Positions 23,425 through 35,118 of a stretch of 64,000 nucleotides of DNA are shown one piece after another. Below the pieces are notes generated by a model. It saw only the letters and a program-made list of their open reading frames with translations. It was not told the origin of the DNA and ran no database searches. The translations under genes and the position numbers were made by a program. The DNA comes from Whalleya microplaca (Eukaryota > Ascomycota > Sordariomycetes > Xylariales > Xylariaceae), in the NCBI GenBank assembly GCA_022497155.1, contig MU385722.1, forward strand, positions 434,001 through 498,000, given 5' to 3'. Every line of letters begins with the position of its first letter. Position 1 is the stretch's first letter.

Positions 23425-24047
23425 GATTGTATCGGTCGCCTTTTGCTAGAGTACCCGAAGGTCTTGTGACGAGGAAATGCCACTTACGGTTCGCGGGCAC
23501 AGAAACCTTTATGCTGCAGTCTAGGGGGGACTTTGTTCAACCCAAAAAGGGTTTGTTTAAAATCAAGCCACACGGAGGGCTTGAAAAGGATGGCAATGCC
23601 TTTATGTTCATATTATCAATGGGAACTATGAAAGGAATTGATCTTGTTGTCCTTCAGAATCTCGATTCTTCGACAACGTCCATATCCCCTAGGTGAGTAC
23701 CTGCTGTCCTGATACTACACATAGTTTCAGTTACAAACAGGTTCTACATATAGTGCTATAAGTAAGCAAAAAGCATGATATGTCGCTGTCGGGTTAGGGC
23801 ACCGGATCTATACGAATCCAAGGTCGCACGCGCGATAGCCCCTTTATTAAAAGGGGTTGAATGGCTGGCGTACAGTGTATAATACAGTGCGTATAGTGTC
23901 GATACAGTGTTTCGCAGGTGACGTCGTGCTAAAACGTCCCGTCGCGTCTGTGCTTCTAGTGAATGAGCACAGTAACCTCATTACACACAACACATACTTC
24001 TGCCCCATACCCGCCAGCGAGCTTCTCGCTGAAGGTAGACAGGCAAG
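23425..24047. other. Divergent promoter region
   Basis: Shared upstream region of the HMG-box gene (minus) and the dynactin p25 gene (plus). No coding sequence supported. Confidence 0.5.
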
Positions 24048-24780
24048 ATGTCGAGAAAGCAAGTGAAAGGCGAGTACATCGAGACCGTAAGTCGATCGCC
24101 TTAGACCCCAATTGACCGTTCTGTTCCCGCGTCGCCAACATCTACCGTGCCACTCTAGGATACCGGAAACAAGGTTGCTAGGAAGGCCATTCTGATCGGT
24201 ACGCAACACATCATGCTGGGCGGGAAGACAGTCATCCAGGCCGAAGCCATGATACGAGGCGATCTCGCACGAACCGCACAGGCTCCCTCGAGCTCCGGCA
24301 CCACGCCGGCCAGCAACACCGCCGTCGCGATTGGGCGGTACTGCTTCCTCAGCAAGGGCTGCTGTCTGCGACCACCGGGTCGCATTTACAAAGGGTTCGT
24401 TGCCTTGGCGCCAGTGGTCTTCTAGCTTCATAACTACTTGCTAATGGTCTTTACTGTCTAGGTCTTTCACCTACCTCCCCCTCCGGCTGGGCGACCACGT
24501 TTTCATCGGCGAGGGCACAGTCGTCCAAGCGGCCACGGTCGGAAGCCACGTGCACATTGGCCAGAACGTTGTGGTCGGCGAGTTTGCGATCGTCAAGGAT
24601 TACGTCCGAGTTCTCGACGGCGCTATAATACCGGCCAACATGGTCATACCCAGCTTCAGCATCGTGGCTGGCCAGCCGGCCCGGGTCGTCGGTGAAGTAC
24701 CGGAAGGGGGACACGAGGCGTTCGAGCTTAGAGAGCTTTACAAGACGGTCGGGAATAATCCGCAGCCTCTCCCGGTATGA
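24048..24780 (+). CDS. ro-12: Dynactin subunit p25 (Ro-12/DCTN5)
   Basis: Exons 24048-24086, 24159-24394 and 24462-24780 join in phase to 197 residues. The first exon is only 39 nt. The protein starts MSRKQVKGEYIET and continues as a left-handed beta-helix of hexapeptide repeats, with ILIGTQHIMLGGKTVIQ, AEAMIRGDLART, AIGRYCFLSKGCCLRPPGR and SHVHIGQNVVVGEFAIVKD. It ends GGHEAFELRELYKTVGNN, which is characteristic of p25. With p27, p62 and Arp11 it forms the pointed-end complex of dynactin, which links dynein to early endosomes. Full length for the family, with no breaks. Confidence 0.95.
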
Positions 24781-26507
24781 AGTAGAGAGCTCAGTTCAAC
24801 TACTGGAGCATGTTCTCGAGCCGATACGATACCTACTACCATGCTTCCTATTTGGTCTTCCGTCTAGGCCCCTTCAAGACTATACTACATTACTTGCCTA
24901 TGGACTACGACGATATAATATCACGATAGTCTGAAGGGTTGGGGTTCATCGGGCTGCAAGTCGTCTCTGTCTGATACAACCTTTATCAATATCATGCGAA
25001 AGGCACTGATGAACGAATCCATTCGGACGAGAGACTAAGGGAGTAGGGTGAAGGACGACATTTCACTACGGGCAATGAACATAAGGGGAGTGATTGCACG
25101 AAGGATGGGACCATGCACGTTATGAACAAGCTCTACGGAAAATATTACTCGAGTCTGGTAAAGGTAACTATCAGTTGGAAGCTGCCAGTCAGGATCCAAT
25201 ACAGAATTGGTCTGTAATGATCATTCTGAACCGAGACTCTGTGATAAGAGTGCGCGCTTTCGATGTATGCAGGGTCGGAGCAGCGATATTGGATTATTAA
25301 AGGATCTTTCCAGCAGATCGTAGCTTTGTTGGACTGTGGGGAGTTGCTAGATACCTGAAGAAGTCGTCTAGGAAAGAGACATTTGACTCGAGTCACGATA
25401 CCCATAACTTATTTTCGATAGACAAAAAGCAGTCGGCAGATGCCTGGATTTATGAAAACCTGCGCTTCTCTTCCGACTGTCAGAACAAAAAGCCATTGTC
25501 CTGTCTACTTCTGTTTTGACTTACCTTACACAAAACTACTAACTACTAACCTAGGAAAGGGGGCAATGGATGCATTAAGCGATTGCTGAATTCTTCGGGA
25601 TGCTACCGGAATCGACCCAGAAACAACTCGAAGATTGTGTGCTCTCTATCCTTCGTCCGTGATCAGCACGCTCAGTGGGTATTAGAGGTCGAGTTACACC
25701 AATGAGCTTGAAAAAGAAACTGCTAATATGGAGGCTGAGTTAAGAGAAGATAGAATTGCACTCCTTTGTGTCTTGATGGCGTCGATGAATGGAACCTCCG
25801 TCGCCGCGACGAGACGCATGTGTTGCCCTGCCATGGGCGGCGGCGTTTAGCTATGGTGAGCGCTCCACAGGCAAGAAGCCGCCGAAACACAAGGAACCAG
25901 ACCAGGGCGCTTGCTGGCTCAGGAAGACAAGGGACATAGCGATACCCGGAGCCCCAACCGATCCTCGCGCTCGACACGCCACACCTGCGCATCGGGACTC
26001 GTAGAACCAACCGACTAACCAGCCATTGCCGAGAGGCACGGGCCGATCCTTGGGAACATACTTAGCAACTAGGTACAGTACCTACAGTATAGGGCGATGC
26101 AGCAATGAAAACAATCAACCCAAGACGACCAGTATTCACCCATTTCAATCGGAGTCTGCTTGACCTGACGACGGGGATGCAGATCAACATGGCTGGCAAC
26201 CCGCCTCCCATGAACACAGACGTGAGCGCGAATGTAAAAGATCACATCTGCAATCGAGGCCTTTGATATAGAAACAGATCTCGCCATGTCGCTCAAGACA
26301 CAGCCAAATGAACCTAGCAGTCTCATCAGATTTCATGAAATAATGGATTTTGGGGTCAAAAATCATTGCAAAGTTGCTGATTGCCAGGCATAAAGTATCC
26401 AAAGACTTATATCCACTTCGCAAGTTGATCCTTCATTGGTATTGTTGTCGCTCCAAATTCATCAAGCCATACAGTGCTCAAACATCGTATATTCCCTCTG
26501 CTCACAT
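24781..26507. other. Intergenic
   Basis: 1.7 kb without a supported gene. A more GC-rich patch at about 25790-26040 has open frames on both strands but no recognisable protein features. Confidence 0.5.
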
Positions 26508-26873
26508 CTACACTGACTTTTGCACCGGTCTCACAGCGACTTTCACACCATTGCCACCACGCACACCCTTCCCTTTACCTTTACCCTTCGCCCCGAATCG
26601 CTCATCTAAGAACTGGCCCCGCAGGTTTCGAATCTCCTCATTGCTAACGGAGCGTCCCTGCTCGTCAGAACTTGCAGTCTTAGCCGCATTTAGGTTCATC
26701 GCCTCAAACGTCGTGGGTGGTGCTGCCGCTGTTTCTTTCGCAGCCGGGGGTTTTGCAGGAGTAGACCCAACAGTTTGAGATACGGGTGTGAGACGGCTTG
26801 GGGCTGCGCCCGCGCGACGCGGCTTGTTATCGGGGAGGAAGCTCGCGAAGAATGAGGACACGGTGTCAGCCAT
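26508..26873 (-). CDS. Small basic hypothetical protein
   Basis: Open frame of 121 codons from the ATG at 26873 (MADTVSSFFASFLPD) to the stop at 26508. The frame is also open upstream, but only from a GTG codon. The middle is Ala/Pro/Thr-rich and probably disordered. Near the C-terminus a charged helix-like segment, SVSNEEIRNLRGQFLDERFG, is followed by a Gly-Lys run (residues about 100-107) and a basic tail. I do not recognise the family. The compact structured segment between low-complexity ends and the good ATG make a real gene likely, but there is no independent support. Confidence 0.5.
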   Translation of the reverse strand: MADTVSSFFASFLPDNKPRRAGAAPSRLTPVSQTVGSTPAKPPAAKETAAAPPTTFEAMNLNAAKTASSDEQGRSVSNEEIRNLRGQFLDERFGAKGKGKGKGVRGGNGVKVAVRPVQKSV

Positions 26874-28185
26874 TATGAACCTTCTGCCCAAGGTGTAAGG
26901 CACGCAATTGGATGGATGAGTCGTCGTAACCTGTGCCTCAACACAAACTCCTGGATGAGATATCCGTATGGGGTGGAGATAGGTTCTTCAGACTGCAGTG
27001 TCAATATAGACAGAGCAGTAAGGAGAATAGTAGACTTTTCTTAGTGCAAGGTGAAGCTATGTATGGGGGCGAAGCCCCCTTTATATATATATGTACATTG
27101 TATATACATGCGGCCGCCAACCGTGGGCGCATGCCCCTGTCGTGCTTATACGGCGTATCTCAACATGCAGGAAATAGAGACCAGGAAGGGAAAATAAGAA
27201 TAAGAGCGCAGTCGGGATTGGCCAATAACTACTTGCAGGATGCGGCTATGCGGCAGGGGCATAGCTACGCCTCGCCATCCAACAGCGTTTCAACTAGCTG
27301 GCGCAGCACGCTGTTTAAGAGGTACGGCTCTCTTGCGTTGATTTTTTTGGAATAAGTTTTGGGTAGGATTATGCATGATTGCTATTGCTCCTTGGTCCAA
27401 CAAAGTTCTTAGCTGAGCTTCAATTGAACGAGAATGTACTATTATATACGTAGGTACAAGACAAGAAGATATCTTCGGCCTAGGTAGTCACAGCCTCACA
27501 TCTATGCCATACTAGCTAATCAACACCAATAAGCAGAATATAATGGGAAAACTTTAATGTCCCTCGTACCTTATTCCTCGAAAATGGCATCACTGACGTT
27601 GAGCGCAATCACATAAATCATGCAAGCCAAGCACGTCTCAGGCTTATGGAAGGTGTTTCTCATTTATATACACAGATGGAAAGCGCAGGACATAGCAATA
27701 CGATCGGTCGAGTACCGTACCATTTCTATGAGTCCCGTCAGGCAGGTATTACTCTTGAAGACTTCCTGGCCACCTGTCTCTCAAGTTGAATTGTAATTAT
27801 TTTATCTATTCTAACGTAGTTACATGGTTCACCTTTGCAAGAATATCCTGGATATACTATTTTTGAACTATTCGCGCCTTTTGGTTATCATTCGTTTGTT
27901 CAATACGTTCATTGCGATGAGTAATCCAACTTCTGTCTATCACTGGAGTTCGCTGTGAAAGACCTAGTTCATATCATTCACTAGCAAAGTGCAGTGCTCA
28001 AAGCGAATCCAGCAGTTCCCCATAGGCAATCCTACTTAAATTATAGAAGCGTTATATTTTCTGCCGTGGTAACAACGGATATCAATCGACGTCAACTCAC
28101 ATTATACCCGTAGGGTCTCACGATAACTTTCGTTTGTAGGTACCCGGTACAAGAACTAACAGTTACATGACAGGACAACGTCGCG
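26874..28185. other. Intergenic with GC-rich hairpin
   Basis: Contains a 6-bp perfect hairpin, GGGGGC-GAA-GCCCCC, at 27065-27079 followed by a TATATA run. Around 27100-27310 is a more GC-rich stretch with no supported protein. The rest is A+T-rich upstream sequence of the ankyrin gene. Confidence 0.45.
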
Positions 28186-28996
28186 ATGGCGCCTCCACCG
28201 CAGATTGAAAAGCGCGAGCTTTATGACATCTTAAGCTGGTCATTTTCAAATTATGGAACGGCAGTTGAGAGTGTGCTAGAACGTGTTGCGATCCGTGAAC
28301 AGCAGTCTATCCAGGCGATGATCATGGCGGTGCGAGACGAGGCCGGAAACACTATTCTCCACTACGCAGCTGTACAAGGCCATACTGGTATATGCTCCTA
28401 TATAACTATCACGCCACACACGCGCATGCTTCATGCTAACGAGACCAACAGAAATAGCCGAGCTTATCCTATCTTACCTACAATACTATCAACCAGAACT
28501 AATTCCGGAGTTTGTTAATATGCAAGGGCGTAGCGGGGATCTCGCCTTGCACGTGGCTGCAAGAGGTGGGCATCAATATTATTGCGAAGTTCTCATCGAA
28601 GCTGGCGCGGTTGCGGATCATCAGAACGCTGCCGGAGAGACCGCCCTTGAGGTTGCAAAAGATTCACTTGCTATAGCTGTGCAGGAGCTTGTGAACGCCC
28701 ATGTGAGGTTGAATGAGATAATAGATGAGAAATGCCTAAGTAACATGGAGGGTAGAGAATGGCGAAGGCATAGGCATCAGCGTAGAGAATGGGCGGAGAG
28801 TGACGTGGATCATTGCGTAGGTGTCGTCGAGAGGCTCCAGCCTACTGTTGATTACCTGAAGCATCAAGAATTTGATGTTCAGAGATTCCGCGCCGAACTA
28901 GAGAGGGGTTGGGAGACTGATGGAATTGGGCTCGGAATTAGGCTCACTGGTTCACGGCCCGGATATTCACAAGACTCTCTGTCTCCTCTTACATGA
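28186..28996 (+). CDS. Small ankyrin-repeat protein
   Basis: Exons 28186-28387 and 28452-28996 (64-nt intron with a GCTAAC branch point) give 248 residues. Ankyrin-type units are visible: AGNTILHYAAVQGHTG at the exon junction, then SGDLALHVAARGGHQYYCEVLIEAGA and NAAGETALEVAKDSL. These make about three repeats, followed by a charged helical C-terminal half (for example SNMEGREWRRHRHQRREW). There is no signal peptide or membrane segment, so it is probably cytosolic or nuclear. Ankyrin repeats bind partner proteins; no partner or enzyme domain can be named here. Confidence 0.8.
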
Positions 28997-29458
28997 GCTA
29001 TTTAGCTTATTTGCCCTTATCCTTTCTCCATAACCCACTACATCCTACCCAAGATTCTACACAATCCACAGCGACACACTTTTGGCACGAGTCTGTATCG
29101 AGATGCACCTTTGAGATTCGTGGCGCAGCTGGGTTTGGGCTCTTCGATGTTGATAGCGAAGTATATTAATCATCCCTCTCCTTGGTTCAGTTTCTTCATT
29201 AAGTAGTATATACGAAATTGAGAGTTTAGCGCTTTATAATCGAGCTGGGTTTTCCCTAACAGGGAGAAATAATCAATTAAATATACGGAACATGGTATTA
29301 TCATGTGCTTTAATTCCGCCGCCCCTTTCTTCTCGGGTTCCGCTATATTCTAGCAAGTTTTTTCACTTAAGACAATATCGTTTCCGATGCTTCCAGGTCG
29401 TGATTTGACGATAGCATAGTGAATTTGCGTGATTATAAGGGTTTCGCAATACAATTTG
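28997..29458. other. Intergenic, convergent gene ends
   Basis: Between the ankyrin gene and the small secreted protein gene. Nothing recognisable. Confidence 0.5.
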
Positions 29459-29837
29459 CTATCTGATCCCTTCGGTGGCATCGAGAACTGAATCATCTTT
29501 GCGCATTAGGGCAGGTTCTAGGCACTGCCACCGATATTCAGCGGGTGTAGAGCAGAAACTGCAAGTTCCTGAGCAATCTGCGTCCGTCGAGCACCCTTGA
29601 CCGCAAGCTACATCTTCGGCGCGTGCAGATGCTGCAAACGGCACTGAACGATGTTGGACACTATGCGGCACGATACTGAGGGGTGTCTGATCGTACAACT
29701 ATATTAGTTTCGTAAACTTTTGCAAGTTGAGAATTACCTGTATAGTGACTGTGTATGAGGACATTCTCACTTACAGCAAATGTGGTATGCGCACTTGCGA
29801 GAAGCAGATATACGAGAGACGAGATGTTAAACTTCAT
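29459..29837 (-). CDS. Small secreted cysteine-rich protein
   Basis: Two exons, 29837-29775 and 29698-29459, joined across a 76-nt intron exactly at the end of the signal peptide; 100 residues. Exon 1 is a textbook signal peptide of 21 residues (MKFNISSLVYLLLASAHTTFA). The mature part has six cysteines in a compact cluster, spaced C-x3-C-x5-C-x3-C-x2-C-x10-C (CGQGCSTDADCSGTC and onward). Three disulphides in about 30 residues suggest a knottin-like or small defence/effector-like fold. A charged tail follows. No family recognised. Such proteins in fungi include effectors, antimicrobial peptides and inhibitors; nothing in the sequence decides between these. Confidence 0.72.
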
Positions 29838-30347
29838 TTTGGTATTGAGGGACAGGTCTCGGTTTTGGTTGAAGCTTATCATACCGGGAATTATCTCCCA
29901 AATTTCAAGACTATTTATATTCTTGTGCTCTCCTGCTGGTCTTGACTAAGACGAAAGTCGGTTGTGTCAAGCCTTGTAATTGTCCTGATATTGGAGGTAA
30001 CGTTGCACCTTGTACCGCGAACATGACCAGAGTTCGTTCTAAATTTGCCTAGATAGGTATCATACAGCGTAAACTCGGTGTTCATAGGCCAGGTTGGTGA
30101 GCCAATAGGCCAATTGTAATTCAAGGCCATGCACACTACAGGACAGGTGGAAGCTACTTTGAACACAGTGCCTCAGAAAAACCGCGCAACATAGAGCTAG
30201 CTAGCTGTGAGGTGGGATGTGTACAGGCAACGACCTGGCCGCCTTTAGTCTCAGTATTGATCAAAGCTTGGCATGGGTTTAGAAGGTCACGATTCAAGTA
30301 GATACTCGAAATAGATTCTCGAAGAGAGGGTGCAATAGAACCGGAAG
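29838..30347. other. Intergenic
   Basis: Upstream region of the small secreted protein gene; nothing else recognised. Confidence 0.5.
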
Positions 30348-30475
30348 TGTTGGAATACAGTGTTGATGAAACTTATTAATTAATTTGAGGCTCAGCTACT
30401 CTGATAGTTTGGATATATATACAATTGTTGATGAGATATCTTGTACTGCACTAGTCCTTGACCCGTATACCAACA
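30348..30475 (+). repeat. Solo-LTR-like relic, copy 2 (clearest 5' end)
   Basis: 128 bp beginning TGTTGGAATACAG and ending CCAACA, the TG...CA ends of an LTR; the TGTTGGAATA start is seen in Ty1/copia LTRs. Related copies lie near 13765, 61976 and 63773 in the same orientation. No internal retrotransposon sequence adjoins it. No clear target-site duplication remains at this copy. Confidence 0.55.
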
Positions 30476-31128
30476 AGAGTAAGTGTCGCAATAGGTATTT
30501 TTTGGTATATGTTTCCTCCTGCTTCTAAGGTAAACAAAGCCTCTCTTTATAGATACGTATGCTGATACTAAGCTTCTCGTATACTATAATAAGGGCTGTA
30601 AAATAGGGCTTAGAAAGATATTAATTTAGTAATAATTCTTTAGGCCCTCTGAGGGTGCTTATTATTTTAAGTTTTAATCTGAGTCTAAGGTTCGGCGACA
30701 GGTTTTTATAGACCTGCTGCCGCGGTACGTATTCCTGGTATATATCTAGTCTGTTACCGACGTAGCTGCCGTCTGGTGATTATACCTTTTATTAGGCAGT
30801 TATATATTCCAATAGTATCGAATAATATCTAATAGCACCTAATATATATATTTGTGCAGCATTCCTACATCTCGTATAGCTTCCAACAGGTCTTGGCTTC
30901 CAATAGCCGTGTGATATATACATTGCGTTAGGCTTTTAATATAGACTTTAGCAGACTATAAGTTTCATTCTTACCCCCTGACATCGTTCTTCTCAACCAC
31001 AAAAGTATACATCAGTTTTGACATAAGAACGAGAGCGCTCTGAAATCAGTATCTGAATACGGATAAAGCACCAAGAGTTAAGGATGGGATTTTTGAACCA
31101 AAGTTGCCTCTTTCCTAGTTTATATTTA
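30476..31128. other. A+T-rich non-coding region
   Basis: Strongly A+T-rich with many TA dinucleotides, the look of RIP-mutated repeat DNA. No gene. Confidence 0.5.
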
Positions 31129-31457
31129 CTTGCTATGGCTAATTTGCCTCGACACGCCCCTAGGGCGTTACGCTTTAATTAATAAAAAGCTTATATAATA
31201 TAAAAATTTCCGATATATATCTGCTACTACCTTAAATATTAATAGATAAATATAGATTTGTTAAGCGTATATATTCTTGTTTTAAATATATAATAGTATA
31301 TAATAAAAGTACTTTAACTTATATAATAAATTATACTAAAAGCTAAGTCACTTTTATACTCCACTAATATATATCGGAATTTTTATATTACTAGGGTCTT
31401 TTATTAGTTAAAGCGTAACGCCCTAGGGGCGTGTCGAGGCGAATTAGCCATAGCAAG
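31129..31457. mobile_element. MITE with TA target duplication, copy A (329 bp)
   Basis: Terminal inverted repeats of about 60 bp start CTTGCTATGGCTAATT at the left and mirror it at the right (ending ATTAGCCATAGCAAG), flanked by TA on both sides (31127-31128 and 31458-31459). Each arm contains the palindrome CGCCCCTAGGGCG. The interior is A+T-rich and non-coding. TA duplication suggests a Tc1/mariner-type helper transposase. A related element lies at 37822. Confidence 0.88.
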
Positions 31458-33161
31458 TATATAGTCCCATGAGAAATACACACTGGGGTTAATATATAAA
31501 TTACTTATCTTAGACGAGATGTTTTCTAACCCTTTACAATTTTAGGCGTGCCAAATGGCTTTCACTGAGAACGCTAGCTTGTAAAGGAAACCATTCTACC
31601 ATAATTTGATTGGATTTTCAATAGGAATCATAAGTTCATGACAAAGTCGATGGTTTATGTCGATTTAAAACCTGGTGGTTGCTTTGACAGCGTGGGATTA
31701 AATATTTATTTCAACAAGAAAACCCCACTGAATGGGGCCTATTTATTTACTGAAGCGGGTTCCCAGAAAGTTAGAGGGAGTCAGCAGTGGAACGTTTCGT
31801 AGAAAAGACGAATGAGGTCTTGCAAACGAATGTCATCTCTAGTATGGCAGAATTCGCATAATATAAAATAGACCGTATTTGATGTTCTCGCTACGAGGTG
31901 ACTTGTGTAACCATCTGGAGGTTGATGGGCTGTTCTCCAGTGCAGCGGGACAAACTGAACACGAACTAGGTATATATGTACTAATTCAAAGCCAATGCGA
32001 ATTTTGTGTTGTAGTTAAATAGTACAGAGATACCTCTACAGAGCAATGGGATTGTAAAGGCGAATAACAGTTATTGACGAGACCAGTCTCATTATATATC
32101 AACTGTAGGTAAACTGTACAACGTCAAGATTGGACAGGGAGAAAGGAATGAAAGTTGATGCGGATTCCTTAAATTGCCATCCTTAATCTTATCTACGGGT
32201 AAGATAACAGACGGAATATGAACTAAAACGTGGCAACTATGACACCAGTCGATTTTCAGCCTAGTAAGCATAGATGAATCTAGATGCGTGCTGCGCCTAA
32301 CTAATAATAGTTCTGACTTGTCCTCGATCCCCAACTAATGCTCCGAAGAGTGTTTCTCATTGGTGGACCACCTTGTTTGGAATCTGTAATCCGTACCACA
32401 CATCATTAGGGTTACAGTTGAATAGAGGTATCAGATCTTGCAAGACAAACGCGACATGTAGACAATGCTCGTTTCGAGCCGTTATGATTCGCCAAAAATA
32501 TGCATAACTAGTCAAACAATTTTACATGTGATGCTCGTTTTGACTTTTTATGTTGAATCATAATGTTGTGGGAGAGATGCAGATGCTAATATCCACCGCG
32601 CAGGATAATGTTATTGGTACGTAGCAGATCCCCGGTCACGCTATGAAATCCGACTAGCTGGGGCAGGCTGGGGCTGCCGGGCTAAATAATAGGACGTGGT
32701 CACATCAATCATTTCTCTCTGGGGCTAGTCGGGATTGCTCATACCAGACAACGCACCGTGCCCCCGTGAGGCAGTATGATCCCTGGGCAAAAACCCGCTT
32801 CCAAGTCAGGATCCCTAGGACCCCTATCATGGACCCTGAAGATGTTGAGAAAAATCTCAACGAAGATGAGACGGCCGTATGGATGCTTTGGTCTCGACCC
32901 CTGTGTAAAAGTCGTAGTGGAGCAAGGTGAAAATCAAACACCCCTTATCGAGGTTCTAGCGTATTTCGGGAGAAGGGCTAATAAAACCTATTATGAGATG
33001 TACCATGGAAGAAATCTCTGCAAAAACATTCAAAACCAACCTAGACTTGGAACCCTTCCTTCTCTCTTCTCGCTTTCAGTCCCAGTCCGCAACTCTTCGA
33101 TAGGGATTACGCCTTTCACTTGCACCTATCTTCCATTATCCGGACCGAATCCGAATCTGAG
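31458..33161. other. Intergenic
   Basis: No supported gene. Holds the upstream region of the desaturase; the last 400 bases before it are less A+T-rich. Confidence 0.5.
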
Positions 33162-34530
33162 ATGATTACCACGGTTACGAAGGTCGAGGCACCGGCCGTA
33201 AGGGCTCGCGCAGTCGATTTAGTGAGTCCATATTGCCCTACATCCTGAAGAATTCCCACTAATATTTAGCTTTCAGAAGCTTGAGCCAAAGCAGTCAGCG
33301 CAGCGAGCGTTGCCAGATATCAACACGATCAGGAAGGCTATTCCGCCTCATTGCTTCGTGCCTTCAACATGGAGGTCTCTATCTTACGTGGCACGAGATC
33401 TTGCCATGGCCGCGGCGCTTGGTTATGCGGCATTAACGTACATCCCGTCGGTGTCTAGCCCGGCGTATCGTACTCTGCTGTGGACCGCGTACGGCTTTCT
33501 TCAGGGTCTTGTCGGTGTTGGCATATGGATCTTGGCGCATGAGTGTGGACACGGCGCCTTCTCTGTTCACCGCCGCCTGAACGACTTCGTCGGCTGGGTT
33601 TTGCACTCGGCGCTAGGCGTGCCCTACTTTTCGTGGAAGTTCTCCCATGCTCGCCACCACCGCTTCACGGGCCACATGCAGAAGGATATGGCATTCGTAC
33701 CCAAGACGACGCCCTCGTGGTTTACGCGCTCGCTGGGGCAATCTCTGAGTTCTTTTATGGATCAGGATGTATTGGAGGATGCGCCTCTGGTTACCCTCCT
33801 CCGTTTGTTGGGCCAGCAATTAGGCGGCTGGCAAATCTACATGCTCTTCAACTCCACTGCCGGGGATGACAGCATGCAGCGCGATGCCCCGTGGTACAGA
33901 CGTTCCCATTTCGACCCGTTCAGCGGCGTCTTCCGGCCGAGCGAAGCGCTTTACGTGTTCATTTCCGACGTTGGCCTTGCCCTCGTTGGTGCAGCCCTTT
34001 ACTATGGCTCGCAGGCCCTCGATTGGCAGACTGTGTTTTTGCTTTATGGTGTTCCGTATCTCTGGGTCAACCACTGGCTGGGTAGGTGAAGATCTGCAGT
34101 CGTATAGTTTGCTTAGCTAACCTGAACTAGTGGCCATCACATACCTCCACCACACGCATGAAGACGTGAAACATTACGATGGCAAGACATGGAACTTTGT
34201 GGCAGGAGCCCTCGCGACGGTTGACCGAGACTTCGGCATCATTGGACGCAATCTTTTCCACGGCATCATTGACACCCATGTCGTTCATCATCTCTTCTCG
34301 TAAGTCATCAGCTTCCATGTATGCACACTAGGGTGCAGATGCTAACTTAGGCTAGACGCATCCCATTCTATCATGCAGAGGAGGCGACCAATGCGATCAA
34401 GCCGCTTCTTGGTGACCTCTACCATGTCGATGAGCGATCTTTCATGGGCCAATTGTGGGAGACGACTAAATCATGCCAATATGTCGAGGAAGACCCAAGC
34501 AACCCCGGCGTTTTAATATGGTCTAAATAG
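33162..34530 (+). CDS. Membrane fatty-acid desaturase, delta-12/FAD2 type
   Basis: Exons 33162-33221, 33277-34081, 34131-34299 and 34356-34530 (introns of 49-56 nt) join in phase to 402 residues. The three di-iron histidine boxes are present: HECGHG (108-113), HARHH (144-148) and HVVHH (338-342). Their spacing and the [19 protein letters not shown] ending fit the delta-12 oleate desaturase family. Four transmembrane segments are expected, in the ER. The protein is somewhat shorter than typical fungal delta-12 desaturases, mostly at the N-terminus. It faces an FAD monooxygenase tail to tail, 0.6 kb away. It may be the housekeeping enzyme or a specialised desaturase/acetylenase of a secondary pathway; the sequence alone does not decide. 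Confidence 0.9.
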
Positions 34531-35118
34531 ACATTTCTTTTGCATGGGCAGCATCTTATCATTCTGACCGACCATAGACTTGATAGACGAAGAGGACTGG
34601 AGTGGTGGCTGGAATATCCTCTTGTATTAACTCCTTTAGACTAATCAATGACATTACAGTGTTATGAGCAACATGGTCGCATTGTTTACGTTATTAACTA
34701 TATGATGGAGGGACCCGTGTGGATTTAGGTGGCTTGCATTACCATCACTATTGAATGGCGGCTCAACACGAATGCGCCCTGTTATAGCTATTCTGAGTAT
34801 CTGAGCTTGAACTTCAGGGTCTCTGGACGCTTTGACATGAGAATCGACACGATTGCGGAAGCCAGAGCGAGAGTTTTACTGCGTGACGCCGGTATGCTTT
34901 CTGGATGTTGCACTAGGTTTCATTGGCTCAAGCATCCCTTTAACGTTTACTTAATCATGCATCACATCACCTTGTTCAATCAACGCTTATTCCAAAACAC
35001 AAAAGAAACTTCAGGCCGCGCAAGCTCAAGCAACACTTCATATCCGAAAATCGCCTTGATAGCTATATCACTAACGAGAATATAACACTGCATTCTAGGC
35101 CCTTCGTCGCTATCGAAT
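34531..35118. other. Intergenic, convergent gene ends
   Basis: Between the stops of the desaturase and the FAD monooxygenase; nothing recognised. Confidence 0.5.

Noticed and set aside
22450..24780. A mating-type (MAT) locus
   Set aside because: The HMG box is MAT-like, but none of the usual flanking genes (SLA2, APN2, COX13, APC5) is present and the HMG intron is missing.
27065..27079. GC hairpin as a bacterial-type terminator
   Set aside because: The context is fungal nuclear DNA; factor-independent terminators do not apply. It may be part of a degraded repeat, but no partner was found.
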